From: Phytophthora sp. 'mugwort'
Taxonomy: Eukaryota > Oomycota > Peronosporomycetes > Peronosporales > Peronosporaceae
Direction of reading: 5' to 3'
Length of the DNA stretch: 64,000 bases
NCBI GenBank assembly: GCA_033558025.1
Contig: JAUCEF010000003.1
Coordinates: forward strand, 1,762,001-1,826,000
Part shown: positions 1 to 10,839 of the stretch, piece by piece
Numbering within the stretch: position 1 is the stretch's first letter
Layout of the letters: every line of letters starts with the position of its first letter
Translations under genes and position numbers: made by a program
The notes under the pieces: generated by a model
What the model saw: the letters and a program-made list of their open reading frames with translations, nothing else
Database searches by the model: none
Told to the model about the DNA's origin: nothing

Positions 1-818
1 TCGCATGACGAAATTGAGCATAAAAAAAATTGCGGAAGACGGACCTGACAGGGCGGGTCTCTGAAAGTAGGAGAATTAGTTGATTGTTGACTACCGTCCT
101 TGCTGTAAATGTGAACGTTATTCTAGCTGTTCTTATTTATTTTGTGGACGCGGTGTATATTGTAATTGTTCAGGCGGGTGCACATCCAACCTCATTGGCG
201 CAACGAAGCCTCGACGTTGGAGAAATACACAGCTCGACAAGTCTTCTGACTGCCGAAAAAGCATAAAATCACAAATTCCAGTAACCGCTAAAGTTTTTCC
301 GATACAAAGTCAATGCGAAGGCGATGGGAAATTGTACTTGCTATTGTAATAAAGCGTCGATTACGGCATGATCGTAACCTAGATTCGACTGAAGCAGCCG
401 CTGCAATTGTGGAGTTTCTGCGGGGAAGGTTACACACAATTAACGAGATGGAGGCGGCCATCGAAGTCGCAGCATAAAAGGTCCACCAACCCCGTCGTTA
501 AGATCCTACGTCATATCTATTTCGTCTGCTACTATACAGTACATTAAATCAGGTAGTATTACCTGCTACGTGAAAATTAAAACACAACGTCGAAAATACA
601 AATGGCAGTAAGACTTATGACAATGTCGGCCACGTCAACGTAGCTGTGGCGACGTGTTCTCCACGTCAGCTTCCTTTGGGACTAATCTTTGAAGCCCATC
701 ACCAAAAATGCGTAATCATTGCCATGACACACTTCATCTTAGTCCGGAATACCAGTACAAAAGTGCTGCCTCACTTCGTATTCTGTCTCCAAGCATTCCA
801 TTACAAAAACTTAAAGTT
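1..818. other. No supported gene
   Basis: Only short ORFs without recognisable domains occur here, several opening at non-ATG codons. I see no repeat, RNA gene or transposon protein. The end of the interval holds the upstream region of the ankyrin gene that starts at 819. Confidence 0.5.
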
Positions 819-1325
819 ATGGAGGCTCCTCTGTTACTACGCGTGAAGGTGTCGCTGCTTCCCAAGTTTGGACCCTTCCCACATGTCCTCCAGTTCGTCA
901 ACGATCTACTCTTGCCGACAACGATTGATGGCGCTATCTACAATGATCTTCATTGCGTGGCCAAGGACTACGAAGCTTTTCTTCCGTGCACAGTCGGAGC
1001 TATGGACGGCGCTGCAGCTAGAGGGCGACTGGGTATTCTGCAAAAGCTGCAAGATTCTCGAACTGAAGGTTGCTCTTCTACTGCGTTCATTGGTGCAGCC
1101 GCTCACGCTCATCTGGACGTGCTTTGGTGGCTCGGCGAGTTTTACGCGGGATTGGCCCGTCCTTCAGAAATGGTCCAAGCCGCCGCTGAAAATGGCCACG
1201 TTCAGGTAGTCGAACTCCTGTGGAGACGGCTAAGCGACGAAGAACTGCGAGCCGCATTGAAAGCAGCCAGCGATGGCGATCACAATGACGTGGTAGAGCT
1301 ACTACGCTTAAAGATGGCAGTCTGA
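819..1325 (+). CDS. Ankyrin-repeat protein (short paralogue)
   Basis: A 168-residue protein starting at ATG 819; the frame is open further upstream, but MEAP aligns with the MASP start of the paralogue at 4349. It opens with the FPHVLQFVNDLLLP and TIDGAIYNDLH segment also seen in the 292-residue neighbour, followed by ankyrin-like helices with AMDGAAARGRL, AFIGAAAHAHLDVLWWL and AAENGHVQVVELL. Such ankyrin genes form a large family in Phytophthora and are inferred to act in protein-protein interaction. It stops after about three repeats, about 120 residues short of its paralogue, so it may be truncated. The next 3' sequence shows no clear continuation. Confidence 0.7.
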   Translation: MEAPLLLRVKVSLLPKFGPFPHVLQFVNDLLLPTTIDGAIYNDLHCVAKDYEAFLPCTVGAMDGAAARGRLGILQKLQDSRTEGCSSTAFIGAAAHAHLDVLWWLGEFYAGLARPSEMVQAAAENGHVQVVELLWRRLSDEELRAALKAASDGDHNDVVELLRLKMAV

Positions 1326-2625
1326 AGGTGAATTCTCCGCTTGCAATGATTAGTAAAGGTCTGCTTTCAAACTAGCATCATGGGTCATTTCAATATGGTA
1401 GAATGATTACGTGTTCTTTTATTCAGCCGCCATTATCAACTCAAGTCAGGGGCAGATCGCGTTTTCTTTTAAACAAAGTTGGAGCTGAAGTTAGATACTC
1501 AGTGGGCAAATTTACCTCAGTGTGATGTTAGCGATGTAGTAAATGAAAGGGTGATCCTTTACACATAAAGTGTAGCTACAGAGATGGCACTCGCATACAC
1601 GGCAAAAAAATAAATTGAACAGCAAAAGCAAAACCAGTATTTGTACTCAAAGTTGCAAATATTTTATTTTATCGCTACGTTAACTTTCAGATCTAGTGAT
1701 GGGAATTTCTATCAGGACGCGGGCTTCAAGTAAAAATTCTTAAGTGTCAAGGGGCTGATGTCTGATAACTGTTGCGATGGGAACTCGTATTCAACAGATT
1801 AGTGTCTCTTACACCCACTTCAGAATATGAAGCTGCATCTGATGGAGATCGTCGACACGAGACTAAGTAAAACGTCGAGATTACACGCGTGGCCTTGCTT
1901 AGGACGAAGTTTACAGTGCACGAAACACCTTTAGGCTGGCCCAGCATGCTTCTACTTCGGCGGAACGGGATCAGTGGATCAGTCAGGGTAGTGCTGGTCG
2001 GTCGTAAGACGTAAATATCCGAGGTAGATCAAGAATAATAATATTATCCTTTTACAAGCAACGCTATGCTGATTGCCGTATAACTAACAGTAAGTAATAC
2101 TGTTGCCGTGTCAGCACCGTGCAGGACACGCTCCACATCCGTGTTGTATCAAGCAGTAGGAGTCACTTTTTGGTATTGGGCTGATGCGCTCGATCAGGTT
2201 CGGACTGCTAGCAAATTTGACGATACGGCAGCGTTTGTAAAGCATACCTCTTACAAGGTCACCAGCTCCAACCCCGGACAAGTGAATGAGGCTACCGACG
2301 TTCTTTTTTTTTTGACAACGAAGTTGTACCTGTACAGTACTTCAGTATACATGTACTTCGAAGTCGTACATTCTACGTAGTACGCAACACGAACCCAATA
2401 CAAGTGCACTCTTATCGAAGCCGTAGGGCTATCACTATTTTGTGGAGATTTGCGAATGAAAGGATACCCAAAAAGGCCGTTTTCTTGGTAGCCTCTAACC
2501 AGAATGAAAATGAAACAAACATGTGCTATTACTCAAATCACTTCGTGCGGTGTCAGGATTGAACTTTAAGGGATCTACCTTAACGCGTCACATGAGCTGA
2601 GCACACTTAGTGCGCAGCAGACTCA
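1326..2625. other. Intergenic, no supported gene
   Basis: AT-rich sequence with short ORFs only. An ORF at 2108-2380 was considered as a Copia-like remnant but has no diagnostic motif. Nothing else is supported. Confidence 0.45.
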
Positions 2626-3462
2626 CTACATCCCCATCACCCGCCGATAATGCAAACTCGAAGCTATCTTCATCACACCGGCTGCGAAGCAGTTCCATGG
2701 TTTCCATCTGGCCCCTGACGACTGCCATTTCAGAAGCACACGTGATTCCCATAAAATCGCTTCATCCACAGTATTCTTTACTGCCCATGTGTTTCCGCTA
2801 ATTGCCGCAGAGATCAGATCACACCAAATGTTATGTTTGTTTATCTTGTCGAGAATCAACCGGACAAGTCCAGTAAGGCCGCGACGAGCAGCCTTATCAA
2901 CAATACGACTGTAAGCATCAGGATCACACTTCCCGAGTAACAGTGTCGCCATCGTATGTGTACAAACGGGCACAACCCGGAACAATGCCTGCTCAATCGT
3001 ATCCGCATTAGAGTATTCCAGAAGAACTTCTAACATGTTCACACGATTCAGGGCAGCTGCACCAAAGCATCTTGAGTCGAAACAAAATAACATCACGACG
3101 AGTACTCTGAGCACTTCCAGGTCTCCATTTTCCACTGCTTCTGTCTGCGCGCCACCAGTATTCAACATCTCAGATTTAGCAACAAGTGTTCTTGCCATAT
3201 GAATGTTGGAACTACTGGCTGTTGTTTCAGCTGCACGGGTAATCCTTTCATTGAAAATAGCGTCCTTCAAATGCCGTTCCCTACAGAAGTCGAGAAGAAC
3301 GCCAGCACCTCTATCTGGTTGCTGAAAATTGTTATAGTCAAAGCTTTACCAAATAGGTCTGGAAATGGAACTAATAGCAGCTTCATGATCTTACTGTGAC
3401 CTTTTTCCACAGCACCAAACCATTAGACCATATGGCAGAGTACCCCAACCGCCTCTTTTCAA
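2626..3462 (-). pseudogene. Decayed ankyrin-repeat C-terminal fragment
   Basis: Immediately 3' of the stop of the 3471-4349 gene, the same reading frame continues through stops and then reads AVEKGHSKIMKLLL and SNQIEVLAFF. It ends near 3271 and the message shifts frame to LLDFCRERHLKDAIFNERI, running on with ankyrin-like helices (NGDLEVLRVL, AARRGLTGLVRLIL) to 2626. The part called from 3270 starts at a TTG, so it is not an independent gene. Either the neighbour was once longer and lost its tail through stops and a frameshift, or this is a separate broken tandem copy. Confidence 0.6.
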
Positions 3463-3470
3463 CTCTCAAG

Positions 3471-4349
3471 CTAAAAGAACCGGCGGTCCTCATCGTCGCG
3501 ATTAAAATGCTCCGCCAATAGTTTAGCCACGTCACAATTATCGTTCTCCGCCGCCTGCTCTAACGCACGCGCAACTGCGAACTTATCCACTATCCGTCGC
3601 TCCAGCAGTAGCCGGACCATATCTTGTCGCCCATTGGCCGCTGCTATCACCAACATTTTGCTAACGGTCTCGTCATGACTTTTGTCAATTAACAACTCCA
3701 CCACGTCATAATGACCATACTCCACAGCCTTCATCAACGCCGGGGCCACGTCAGAAAACCTGCCGCAATATCCTATATCCAGCAAGAACTGCACCACTTG
3801 AGCTTGTCCATTCCCCGCCGCTGCCAGTAGCGACTTCTGCATTTTAAACGGTCTCAGCACCAGAGCCTTCAGCACTGTTACATGACCAGTGGCAGCTGCA
3901 GCCTCGAGCGCTCGCTCCACTTCCCTCCTGCTCACTCTGCGTTGGAGGTAAAGGAAGACGTCAACGTGACCGCGCTCGGCTGCGCTCACAATTTCTTCCT
4001 CCGGGTTGGCCATCTCCGGGTAGAACTCGTAGAGCCACTTGAGCACATTGAGGTAGCAGTTAGCAGCTGCCTTTTTGAAGGCAACACTGGAGCATCCTTC
4101 GGCTCGGTTGGAATATAACCACATGACGAGACTCAACTTCCCGAGGGCTGCGGCGCCGTCCATGGCCCTGACGGTGTACGGACGAGAATGTTGGTAGATA
4201 TACACCACCCGGTGGAGCTCATTGTAGACGGCGCTGTCGATCGTGCGCGGCAGGAGGAAGGTGCTGACGAGATCGAGGACGTGAGGGAGCGCTTGGAACG
4301 TATCGGAGAGGGATAAGGAGACCGTCAACAGAACAACTGGCGACGCCAT
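3471..4349 (-). CDS. Ankyrin-repeat protein
   Basis: A 292-residue protein from ATG 4349. The N-terminus carries the LPHVLDLVSTFLLP and TIDSAVYNELHRV segment shared with the gene at 819. It is followed by about seven ankyrin-like units, for example SAAERGHVDVFLYL, AAAATGHVTVLKAL, AAGNGQAQVVQFLL, AVEYGHYDVVELLI, AAANGRQDMVRLLL and AAENDNCDVAKLLA. No signal peptide or membrane segment is visible, so a cytoplasmic or nuclear binding role is inferred from the family. The protein ends in a charged DDEDRRFF tail; ankyrin-coding sequence continues past the stop, so the end may be premature. Confidence 0.82.
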   Translation of the reverse strand: MASPVVLLTVSLSLSDTFQALPHVLDLVSTFLLPRTIDSAVYNELHRVVYIYQHSRPYTVRAMDGAAALGKLSLVMWLYSNRAEGCSSVAFKKAAANCYLNVLKWLYEFYPEMANPEEEIVSAAERGHVDVFLYLQRRVSRREVERALEAAAATGHVTVLKALVLRPFKMQKSLLAAAGNGQAQVVQFLLDIGYCGRFSDVAPALMKAVEYGHYDVVELLIDKSHDETVSKMLVIAAANGRQDMVRLLLERRIVDKFAVARALEQAAENDNCDVAKLLAEHFNRDDEDRRFF

Positions 4350-4724
4350 CTCGGAAATGGAAGGGCAACATGCAACGTTAGTGATTTTAACGCTGCTTCA
4401 AATTGGGTACCGTAATCTAGCTGTTAATTGTCACCCTACCCAGCTGACCAATCAGTAACCCGGGTGACAAATCTATTCCCTCCTTACTAAAAAAGCAACC
4501 TGTCCTGCCACTCCTTCCCCTGTCGCCTCAGCCTCTCTTTTGGCATCCTTTCCCTCGGTGATTGCAACACTTCACTCACCTATCACACCGACTGCCGCTG
4601 CTGTCTGGACTGCAAATACTATGCCCGAAATTGCAAAAATGAAAAATAGCCGAGCATGACGGTTAAATCGAACCTAAGCGGGGACAATCGAACTTGGACA
4701 GATCTCACAATCACACCCGAGTCA

Positions 4725-7700
4725 GACGGCTTCCGATCGACCGGACATCGTGGCACGAGTGTTCACGCAAAAACTGAACGAGCTTAACAGGATCTCGACG
4801 AAGATATCTTGGGGATTCTTGCGGCACGGGTTCATGTGATGGAGTATCAGAAGCGCGGTCTCCCCATGCCCACACTCTTTACATTTTGCGACCGGAAGAT
4901 AAGCCTGTCAGCGCAGAGGATGTCGATCGCTTGGTCTCGGCAAAACTACCAGATAAAGAAAAGTGCCCGGAGCGCGACGAGACAGTGATTTCGAGTATGC
5001 AGCACGGTCCGTATGGGAGACTAAAACCGGACTGTCCCTGCACGAAGAACGGCAGATGCTCCAAGAAGTTTCCTAAGCCTTTGGCCGACGAAACCATCAT
5101 GGCCGCCGATAAATATTCTACGTACATGCGCCGTCGTCGTCCAGATGGAATTTGAGCCACGAAGGGAAAGTGTGGGACAACGCTACCATTAATCAGTGTG
5201 TCTTGCCTACAACGCGTTTGTATCGCAGAAGTACAACTGTCACATTAATGTGGAGGTCTGCGCGACGAACGAGGCCGTGAAGTACATCTACAAATACGTG
5301 TACAAGGGGTCCGACATGACGACGATCATCATTGACGGCGAAGATATTGCCGCGAACGAGATCCGTCATACCTGCTGGACCGCTATATTTCTCCAGTGGA
5401 AGCTTGCAACCGGCTATTCAGGCATCCAACGCAGGGGTCTATGCACTCTGCGGTCACCTCCCCATTCACATGAAAGATTTGAATATGGTTGCATATCGCG
5501 ACCACGCAACTACTGCGCAGCTTCGCAACCGGGTCTTCAGGGGTAGCAGAACAAAGCAGAACAAAGCTAACGGAGCTTTTCAATCTCTGCGATCGTGACC
5601 CGGAGGGAACCGTGGATCTACTTTACAAGGATGTCCCAACCAAATACAGGTGGAAGATCAATTCCTGGGTGCCGTACAAGAAGTAAGTTGCTTCGCTCTG
5701 GCGCATAGCTCACGTATCACCCCAAGACCAGGAACGATTCTGATCTCCGACTGCTACTGTCCAATCGGCGATCCCCAAAGTCTTTCGAGATCTCCGCACT
5801 GTGGAAGGTACTACATACTCTACATTTCGAGAGGCTGCTTTTGCGCTTGGGTATCTCGAAGACGATCAAGAATGGTTCGACTGTTTTTTGGAGGCTGCTG
5901 TGGTCAAGATGTCCTACCAACTGAGGCAGTAATTCGGAACTATATTAGTGTACTCGATGCCTCCTCGCACTCGGCGGCTCTGGGATAAATTCAAGGATCA
6001 CATGTCTGAAGACTACCAGAAGGCGATTCCGGAAAGGGACGCTGATAATCACATCGAACGGACGGAAGCGGTTCGTCTGAGAATGGCCGAGTACAAGACC
6101 TTAAAGTTCTTGGCACAATACCTGGCCTCCAACGGAAAGAGCCTATCGAACTACGAGCTCCCAGAGTTTGACCCGTACGACGACGTAGCTGCGGTCGAAG
6201 AACAAAATCTTGCATCTATAGTCCAGCAAGAACTTGATGCGTACCCTCAGACCGAACTGGAGCATGTTGCGGAACAAGTCGATCGGTGGAATGACAACCA
6301 GAGGTACATTTTTGACCAAGCCATGCAGGCCGTAAGCCATCCAGTGGAAGGAGAGAAACTATTTTTCCTGGACGGTCCAGGTGGGACGGGGAAGTCGTTT
6401 CTGTTGGAGCAGCTACGTGCACACGTTCGTAAGAAGCGGAAAATTGCTATCGCAGTGGCTTCAAGTGACATTGCGGCAACCCTGTTGACAGGCGGACACA
6501 CGGCACACTCAGCGTTCCATATCCCGCTCAAGCTGACGGAGTTTTCAATCTGCAGCCTGTCCTGGCAAAGCCAGAAGGCGGAGTTAATTCGCAACGCGAG
6601 CTTAATTATATGGGATGAAGCGCCGATGATGAATCGAGCTTGCTTTGAGGCAGTGGACAGGACGTTTCGTGATATTATGAAGAACGATTTGGAGCCGTTC
6701 AGAGGAAAAGTTATGGTGTTCAGCGGCGATCACCGTCAAATTCTACCGGTGCTCAAGAACGCTACCCGTGTGGAAACGATTAACGCTTGCTTTAAGAGTT
6801 CGCCCTGTGGAGCCACTTGAGCCAAGTACGTTTGACTGAGAATATGCGTGTGCGGACGGCCCCAGACCCTGGTAACGCTGCAGAGTTGGCAGAGTTTTCC
6901 GATTTTTTACTTCAGATCGGTGAGGGTCGTTACCCCGTCAACGAGGATATTAGTAAAAACGACATATGGCTTCCTCGAGACATGTGCGTGTTTCCTGAGC
7001 CTCGGCCCGTAGATCCGCGACCGACGAAGAACCAAAGACGACGAGGACATGGAACCAGCCCCATACTTCAACCCTTCTCTCGGACGACGGAGCCCGCGCG
7101 TACGACTTCGACGATCCCGAAGATGACCGACGGGTTCGCAATATCAACGCGCTAATTGATGTCGTCTACCCAGGTGTTGAACGTGAAGACTTACCAGATG
7201 AGTACTTTGTTGAGCGCGCCATCCTGGCGCCGACCGACGCAAGTGTTCAACGTATCAACGATATGGTTGCTGAGCGGCTCACAAAAGAGTATCTATGGAC
7301 TGACAGTCTCGAAGGAGCCGCGGACCATAACCTGTTTGAGCAAGAGTTTTTGAATTCACTCATCTCTCAGGGGTGCCGCCGCACAGGATTGTTTTGAAGG
7401 TTGGAACGCCCATCATTATGATTCGCAACCTGAACGGCGACGCAGGACTGTGCCATGGAACGCGACTACGTATAATGTCATTGCGTGAGCGAAGCATTGA
7501 AGCAACTGTGATGTCAGGACCGACCAAGGGTAAGATGGTGTTCATCCCTAGGATCATCTTCTACACCGAGGACGATGACAAATAGTTTCCGTTCAAGATA
7601 AGGCGAAAGCAGTTTCCCGTGGTACCAGCATTTGTCATGATGATCAACAAGGCCCAAGGACAGTCGATTCACCACGTCGGAATCTACTTGGAAAACCGGG

Positions 7701-7839
7701 TTTTGCCCACGAACAGCTATATGTGTCGCTTTCAAGGGTGACTTCAAGGAAAGCGATCAATATTGCCGTTGACCCGGAAGCCATAGCCGAGGACGGGAAG
7801 GTGCACACCAAGAACATCGTGTACAGAGAAATGTTTTAA
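4725..7839 (+). pseudogene. Helitron Rep-helicase (PIF1-like) relic
   Basis: Pieces in several frames align in order to a Helitron protein. RPDIVARVFTQKLNEL lies near 4738; the Helitron-like segment HGPYGRLKPDCPCTKNGRCSK is at 4886-5155; VEVCATNEAVKYIYKYVYKG is near 5240. The PIF1 helicase follows at 5948-6820 with Walker A GPGGTGKS and a Walker B-like LIIWDEAPM. The C-terminal block PVVPAFVMMINKAQGQSIHH lies near 7620, and the end IVYREMF stops at 7837-7839. Frameshifts and stops (5157, 5547, 6818-6820, 7583) break it. Helitrons transpose by rolling-circle replication; this copy cannot encode a full protein. Confidence 0.85.
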
Positions 7840-7940
7840 GAGAATGGCATGTAGACAGCAAATAATACATTTCAACTTCAGATTGTCAGTGAGTGATATT
7901 TAGTGATATAGTGAGTTACCGCATTCAGTGCCACAGTACC

Positions 7941-8600
7941 AACGCCCGCGGAGCGCAGCGGAAAGGGCCCAACCCTTTCTACTGAGACTAACTATTGCCC
8001 ACGCGCCCGCGGAGCGGGCGCCCAGAAGGCTAGTCCTACATCAATTCTAGTAACGCGTCTGTCTGACTGTCCGTCCGAATCCTGCTTGGCCGCCTGCACC
8101 TCCCATCCGAGATGGCTTGACTTTGCGTTTAATACCGCTACCAACCCATAAATCGAATCCCACTATCCTTTCGACTCGAAAAACTATGCCTGAAATTGCA
8201 AAAAATATGCATCAGTCTTAGTTAAGAAAAACAACCCCTTCTCATTGGCCAAAATCAATGTAATGTTTTGTTTGCTGCCGATCGCAGCGAAGGCAGCCTC
8301 CCATTAGCTGAAACTGCGTTTTTGCTGCCGAGCGAAGCGATGGCGCCGCCGCCAAAAACCTTTTCGTGTATTGCGGGGCCGGAGGGCCTGCCCTTCTTAC
8401 CGAAGCCGGAGGCGTAGGTAGCTTATTTACTATCCTAACACGGCGAGTAGTGCAGCGAGCCTCTGCTAGCGGTGCAGGGGCGCTACTACCGGAGCGTAGC
8501 GTAGATAGCTTTTATCAGTAGTGAAGCGAGCCCCTGGGCGAGCGAAACGGGCTTCATCCTATGCTTTATTACCGCCCGCAAAGCGTGCGGAGCTCGGCTA
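7941..8600. repeat. Cluster of GC-rich degenerate hairpin modules
   Basis: Short inverted repeats share a GGAGCG(C/T)AGCG or GAGCGAAGCGA core. Examples are GAAAGGG/CCCTTTC at 7961-7979, GCTGCC/GGCAGC at 8274-8297, CGCTAC/GTAGCG at 8481-8501 and TGAAGC/GCTTCA at 8522-8556. Spacing and flanks vary. The cluster overlaps the Helitron 3' end and continues past it. No gene is seen between 8034 and 9159; ORFs at 8815-9162 lack domains. Confidence 0.6.
8003..8033 (+). other. Helitron 3'-terminal hairpin and CTAG end
   Basis: GCGCCCGC at 8003-8010 pairs perfectly with GCGGGCGC at 8014-8021 around a GGA loop. Eight bases later CTAG (8030-8033, a CTRR end) is followed by T at 8034. This is the arrangement known for Helitron 3' ends. 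Confidence 0.75.
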
Positions 8601-9159
8601 CACCTAAAACTCAACGCTAACACCGCTCTGTCCGTCCGTCCGTCTGTCACGCCCAGGGATCGAGAACACTCGGAATTTTGGCATACTAATTAATAATATT
8701 ACAACTTCCAGATCACCACATTCTATTTTCAGTGTAAATTATGCTTCCTCTAACAGCACAGTGATAATCAGTGATAATTAATATTTGAGTACTAACCGTT
8801 AATACTTTGCCCATGTGCCGACCAGAGGCAACCCGCCGCTTGGCATCCGCACGAAATGCGTTGTACTCGACCCGAGCATAGGTGCTCACTGGTCCTGTGT
8901 GCCCTTGCCTGCGTGGTATCGGATAGGGAAGCGCGCTGCGGACAGGATGAGGATTACAAGGATTACCGCGCTCAGCAGGACGCGTCGACGCGTCGCTTAC
9001 AGCTGGAAGACGGCCACGATGAAGATAAGCATGACCAGGTGGCCGAAGAGAAAGTCGGCCAGTGTCTGCATGGGCATGTTGTGCGACTTGGGTAACGGCG
9101 TATCGGTCGATGTCGCGGGGCTATCATGTGGCGGGACATCAGCAGCTTCTCACGTTGGC

Positions 9160-9180
9160 TAAACCCTAAACCCTAAACCC
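9160..9180. repeat. Interstitial telomere-like repeat (TAAACCC)3
   Basis: Exactly three perfect copies of TAAACCC occupy 9160-9180. Read on the minus strand this is GGGTTTA, the plant/oomycete telomere unit TTTAGGG. Unique-looking sequence follows on both sides, so it is interstitial, not a chromosome end. Confidence 0.8.
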
Positions 9181-9282
9181 TTGGGTCCTATGAGCTTCGC
9201 AGTGTCCAATATACAGTGCGTAACCGAGTGCGCTCAAATAATAGCATACCTTGCCTCGAGTGGAGCTTCTCATTGTATGTCC

Positions 9283-9375
9283 TTACCCGCGGTGATGGAC
9301 ACCCTTACCACACACAGAGCATGGCGCCACTGCATCTAGCTCTGGACAGCTGCAGTTTGAAGCTACACATTTCAT
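9283..9375 (-). pseudogene. Cys-cluster N-terminal exon fragment
   Basis: From ATG 9375 the minus strand encodes about 30 residues with CVASNCSCPE and CSVCGKGVHH, a probable zinc-binding Cys/His cluster. The ORF then runs into GGTAAGG, which looks like a splice donor, so this could be a first exon. The matching downstream exon is not visible; the telomere-like repeat lies 100 bp further on. I do not recognise the family with certainty; a transposase N-terminus is possible. Confidence 0.35.
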
Positions 9376-9717
9376 TATCTTGCCCGCTGCAAATTTTAAA
9401 TGGGGCTGGTCGGTGCCGCTCGATAAAAGATTGCCAGTCATTGGCGGCCAGCTGATGTCTGTGAATGTAGGTGGAGCTTTAAGAGCTGCTGGAAATGAAT
9501 GGAGCTCGCTAATGCCAGATGACTGGATCGTACGACACACTGCAGCTCTTCGAGATCATAATGAGGCTATTATTATCATTTTTGGGGATATCTTAGTAGT
9601 ATATGCCAAGATGGGGTTACAAAGATAAACACTAGTAATATTTATTAACGCGTTATTAGTTCTCAGTAAAATGCTATCAACCCCAGGTCACGCCATAACG
9701 TGTTTGTAGATGCAGTC

Positions 9718-9860
9718 TCATTGGCTGCGGAGCGCAGCGAAGGCGGGTCGCCGTGGCAAAAACAATATGGCTGCCGAGCGCTGCGAAGGCGGCCCTCATT
9801 CGCTAAAACAATCTTCCGCCGAAGGCGGCCATTGGTGGAAACATAATTAAACGATTGGTT
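9718..9860. repeat. Second block of degenerate hairpin modules
   Basis: Units begin with CATTGGCT/CATTCGCT-like sequence and carry GCGGAGCGCAGCGAAGGCGG, GCTGCCGAGCGCTGCGAAGG and CCGCCGAAGGCGG. The same CATTnGCT...GCTGCCGA(G/T)CGnAGCGAnGGC organisation occurs at 8243-8350, 1.4 kb away. Confidence 0.55.
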
Positions 9861-9865
9861 GAAAA

Positions 9866-10393
9866 TTAAAATTTATATTTTATGTGGCTTTCCCCGCCTC
9901 CGCTGCTCTCCGACGGGATTTCATTATACTGGGACAAAACTAAACCCACTGCCGCATACGCGGTGGCGCTCGGCTTTTTTTTGTCAACTGGCACCCAACA
10001 GTAAACCTCACCGTTCAAAACTCTAGCCAGCTGAATGCCATCTCGACATTCGACAAACGACGGCAACGGCACGCAATGTGAGAGGGGACCGCGGCGGAAG
10101 GAGCCTTGCCTGCACCAAAAAGTCTCTGAGACATTCGCAGTAAAGGCAAATACAAAAAGCAAATCATACAAATCAAAAATGCGCAACATCCGCTGCTGGA
10201 AACAGCACGAATCCAACACCATGACGATGGCTGCCAAGACAGAGACTGCGCAGCAACGAAAAGCTTGTGAGTGCGCTGGATGCTCTATCGTTGATTGACG
10301 TACAGGTCGGGGACGTAGGCTAGGATGACGACGTAGTTTTCCAGGTTTTTCTACCAGGAGGAGGAGTGTGGATATAACGGTAGTACCGTTCAT
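9866..10393 (-). CDS. Unidentified ORF
   Basis: A 175-codon open frame whose second half (CRDGIQLARVLNGEVYCWVP and a Ser/Gly-rich end) looks more protein-like than the first. No known domain, signal peptide or repeat is recognised. It could be the C-terminal end of a decayed gene or chance. Confidence 0.2.
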   Translation of the reverse strand: MNGTTVISTLLLLVEKPGKLRRHPSLRPRPVRQSTIEHPAHSQAFRCCAVSVLAAIVMVLDSCCFQQRMLRIFDLYDLLFVFAFTANVSETFWCRQGSFRRGPLSHCVPLPSFVECRDGIQLARVLNGEVYCWVPVDKKKPSATAYAAVGLVLSQYNEIPSESSGGGESHIKYKF

Positions 10394-10839
10394 CAGATTG
10401 ATTTGTACATTAGGTTTTTACTGTGACTGGGTTAGTCTGTACCGTGCGGCGACAATTAACAGCTAGACTACGGTATGCAGCCACTAAACTGGCGGCAGCT
10501 TTCCTATTGAGTGGATGCTATACGGCGTCGTACAAAAATCGCGACCAGATTTTTCCCCGACCCCAGTCGCCATCCGAACTAGGTATACTATACACTATAC
10601 CCCCCTGCCGATTCACCACTCATTTTGCCTGGCCGCCAAGACAGAGAGGGGAAGGCAAGAAGATGGACCTCCGCCCGCTGCCACCTTCTGTCGCAATAGT
10701 GGACATTAGCAGCGAGGAAGAATTTCAGCTTTCGACAGAGACATCACTACTAGCAGTATGTCCACGCAGTCGAAGCAGGGACATTTTGACGGAGTTGTGC
10801 ACATCTTCAAACACATTCATGCCGTACTCCCGGGGAGTA

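Larger units (their letters stand above)
4725..8033 (+). mobile_element. Helitron, 5'-truncated or 5' end unrecognised
   Basis: The interval contains a decayed Helitron Rep/helicase ORF ending at 7839 and, about 190 bp later, a structure matching Helitron 3' termini: an 8-bp perfect hairpin, 8 nt, then CTAG followed by T. No convincing A|TC 5' terminus was found. Coding similarity begins near 4725 inside the Helitron-specific domain, so the 5' part of the protein is missing. Confidence 0.75.

Noticed and set aside
2108..2380. ORF with FWYWADALDQV resembling a Copia integrase segment
   Set aside because: Only a short loose similarity; neighbouring integrase motifs are absent.
9160..9180. Telomere at a chromosome end
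   Set aside because: Only three units, with non-telomeric sequence continuing for kilobases on both sides.
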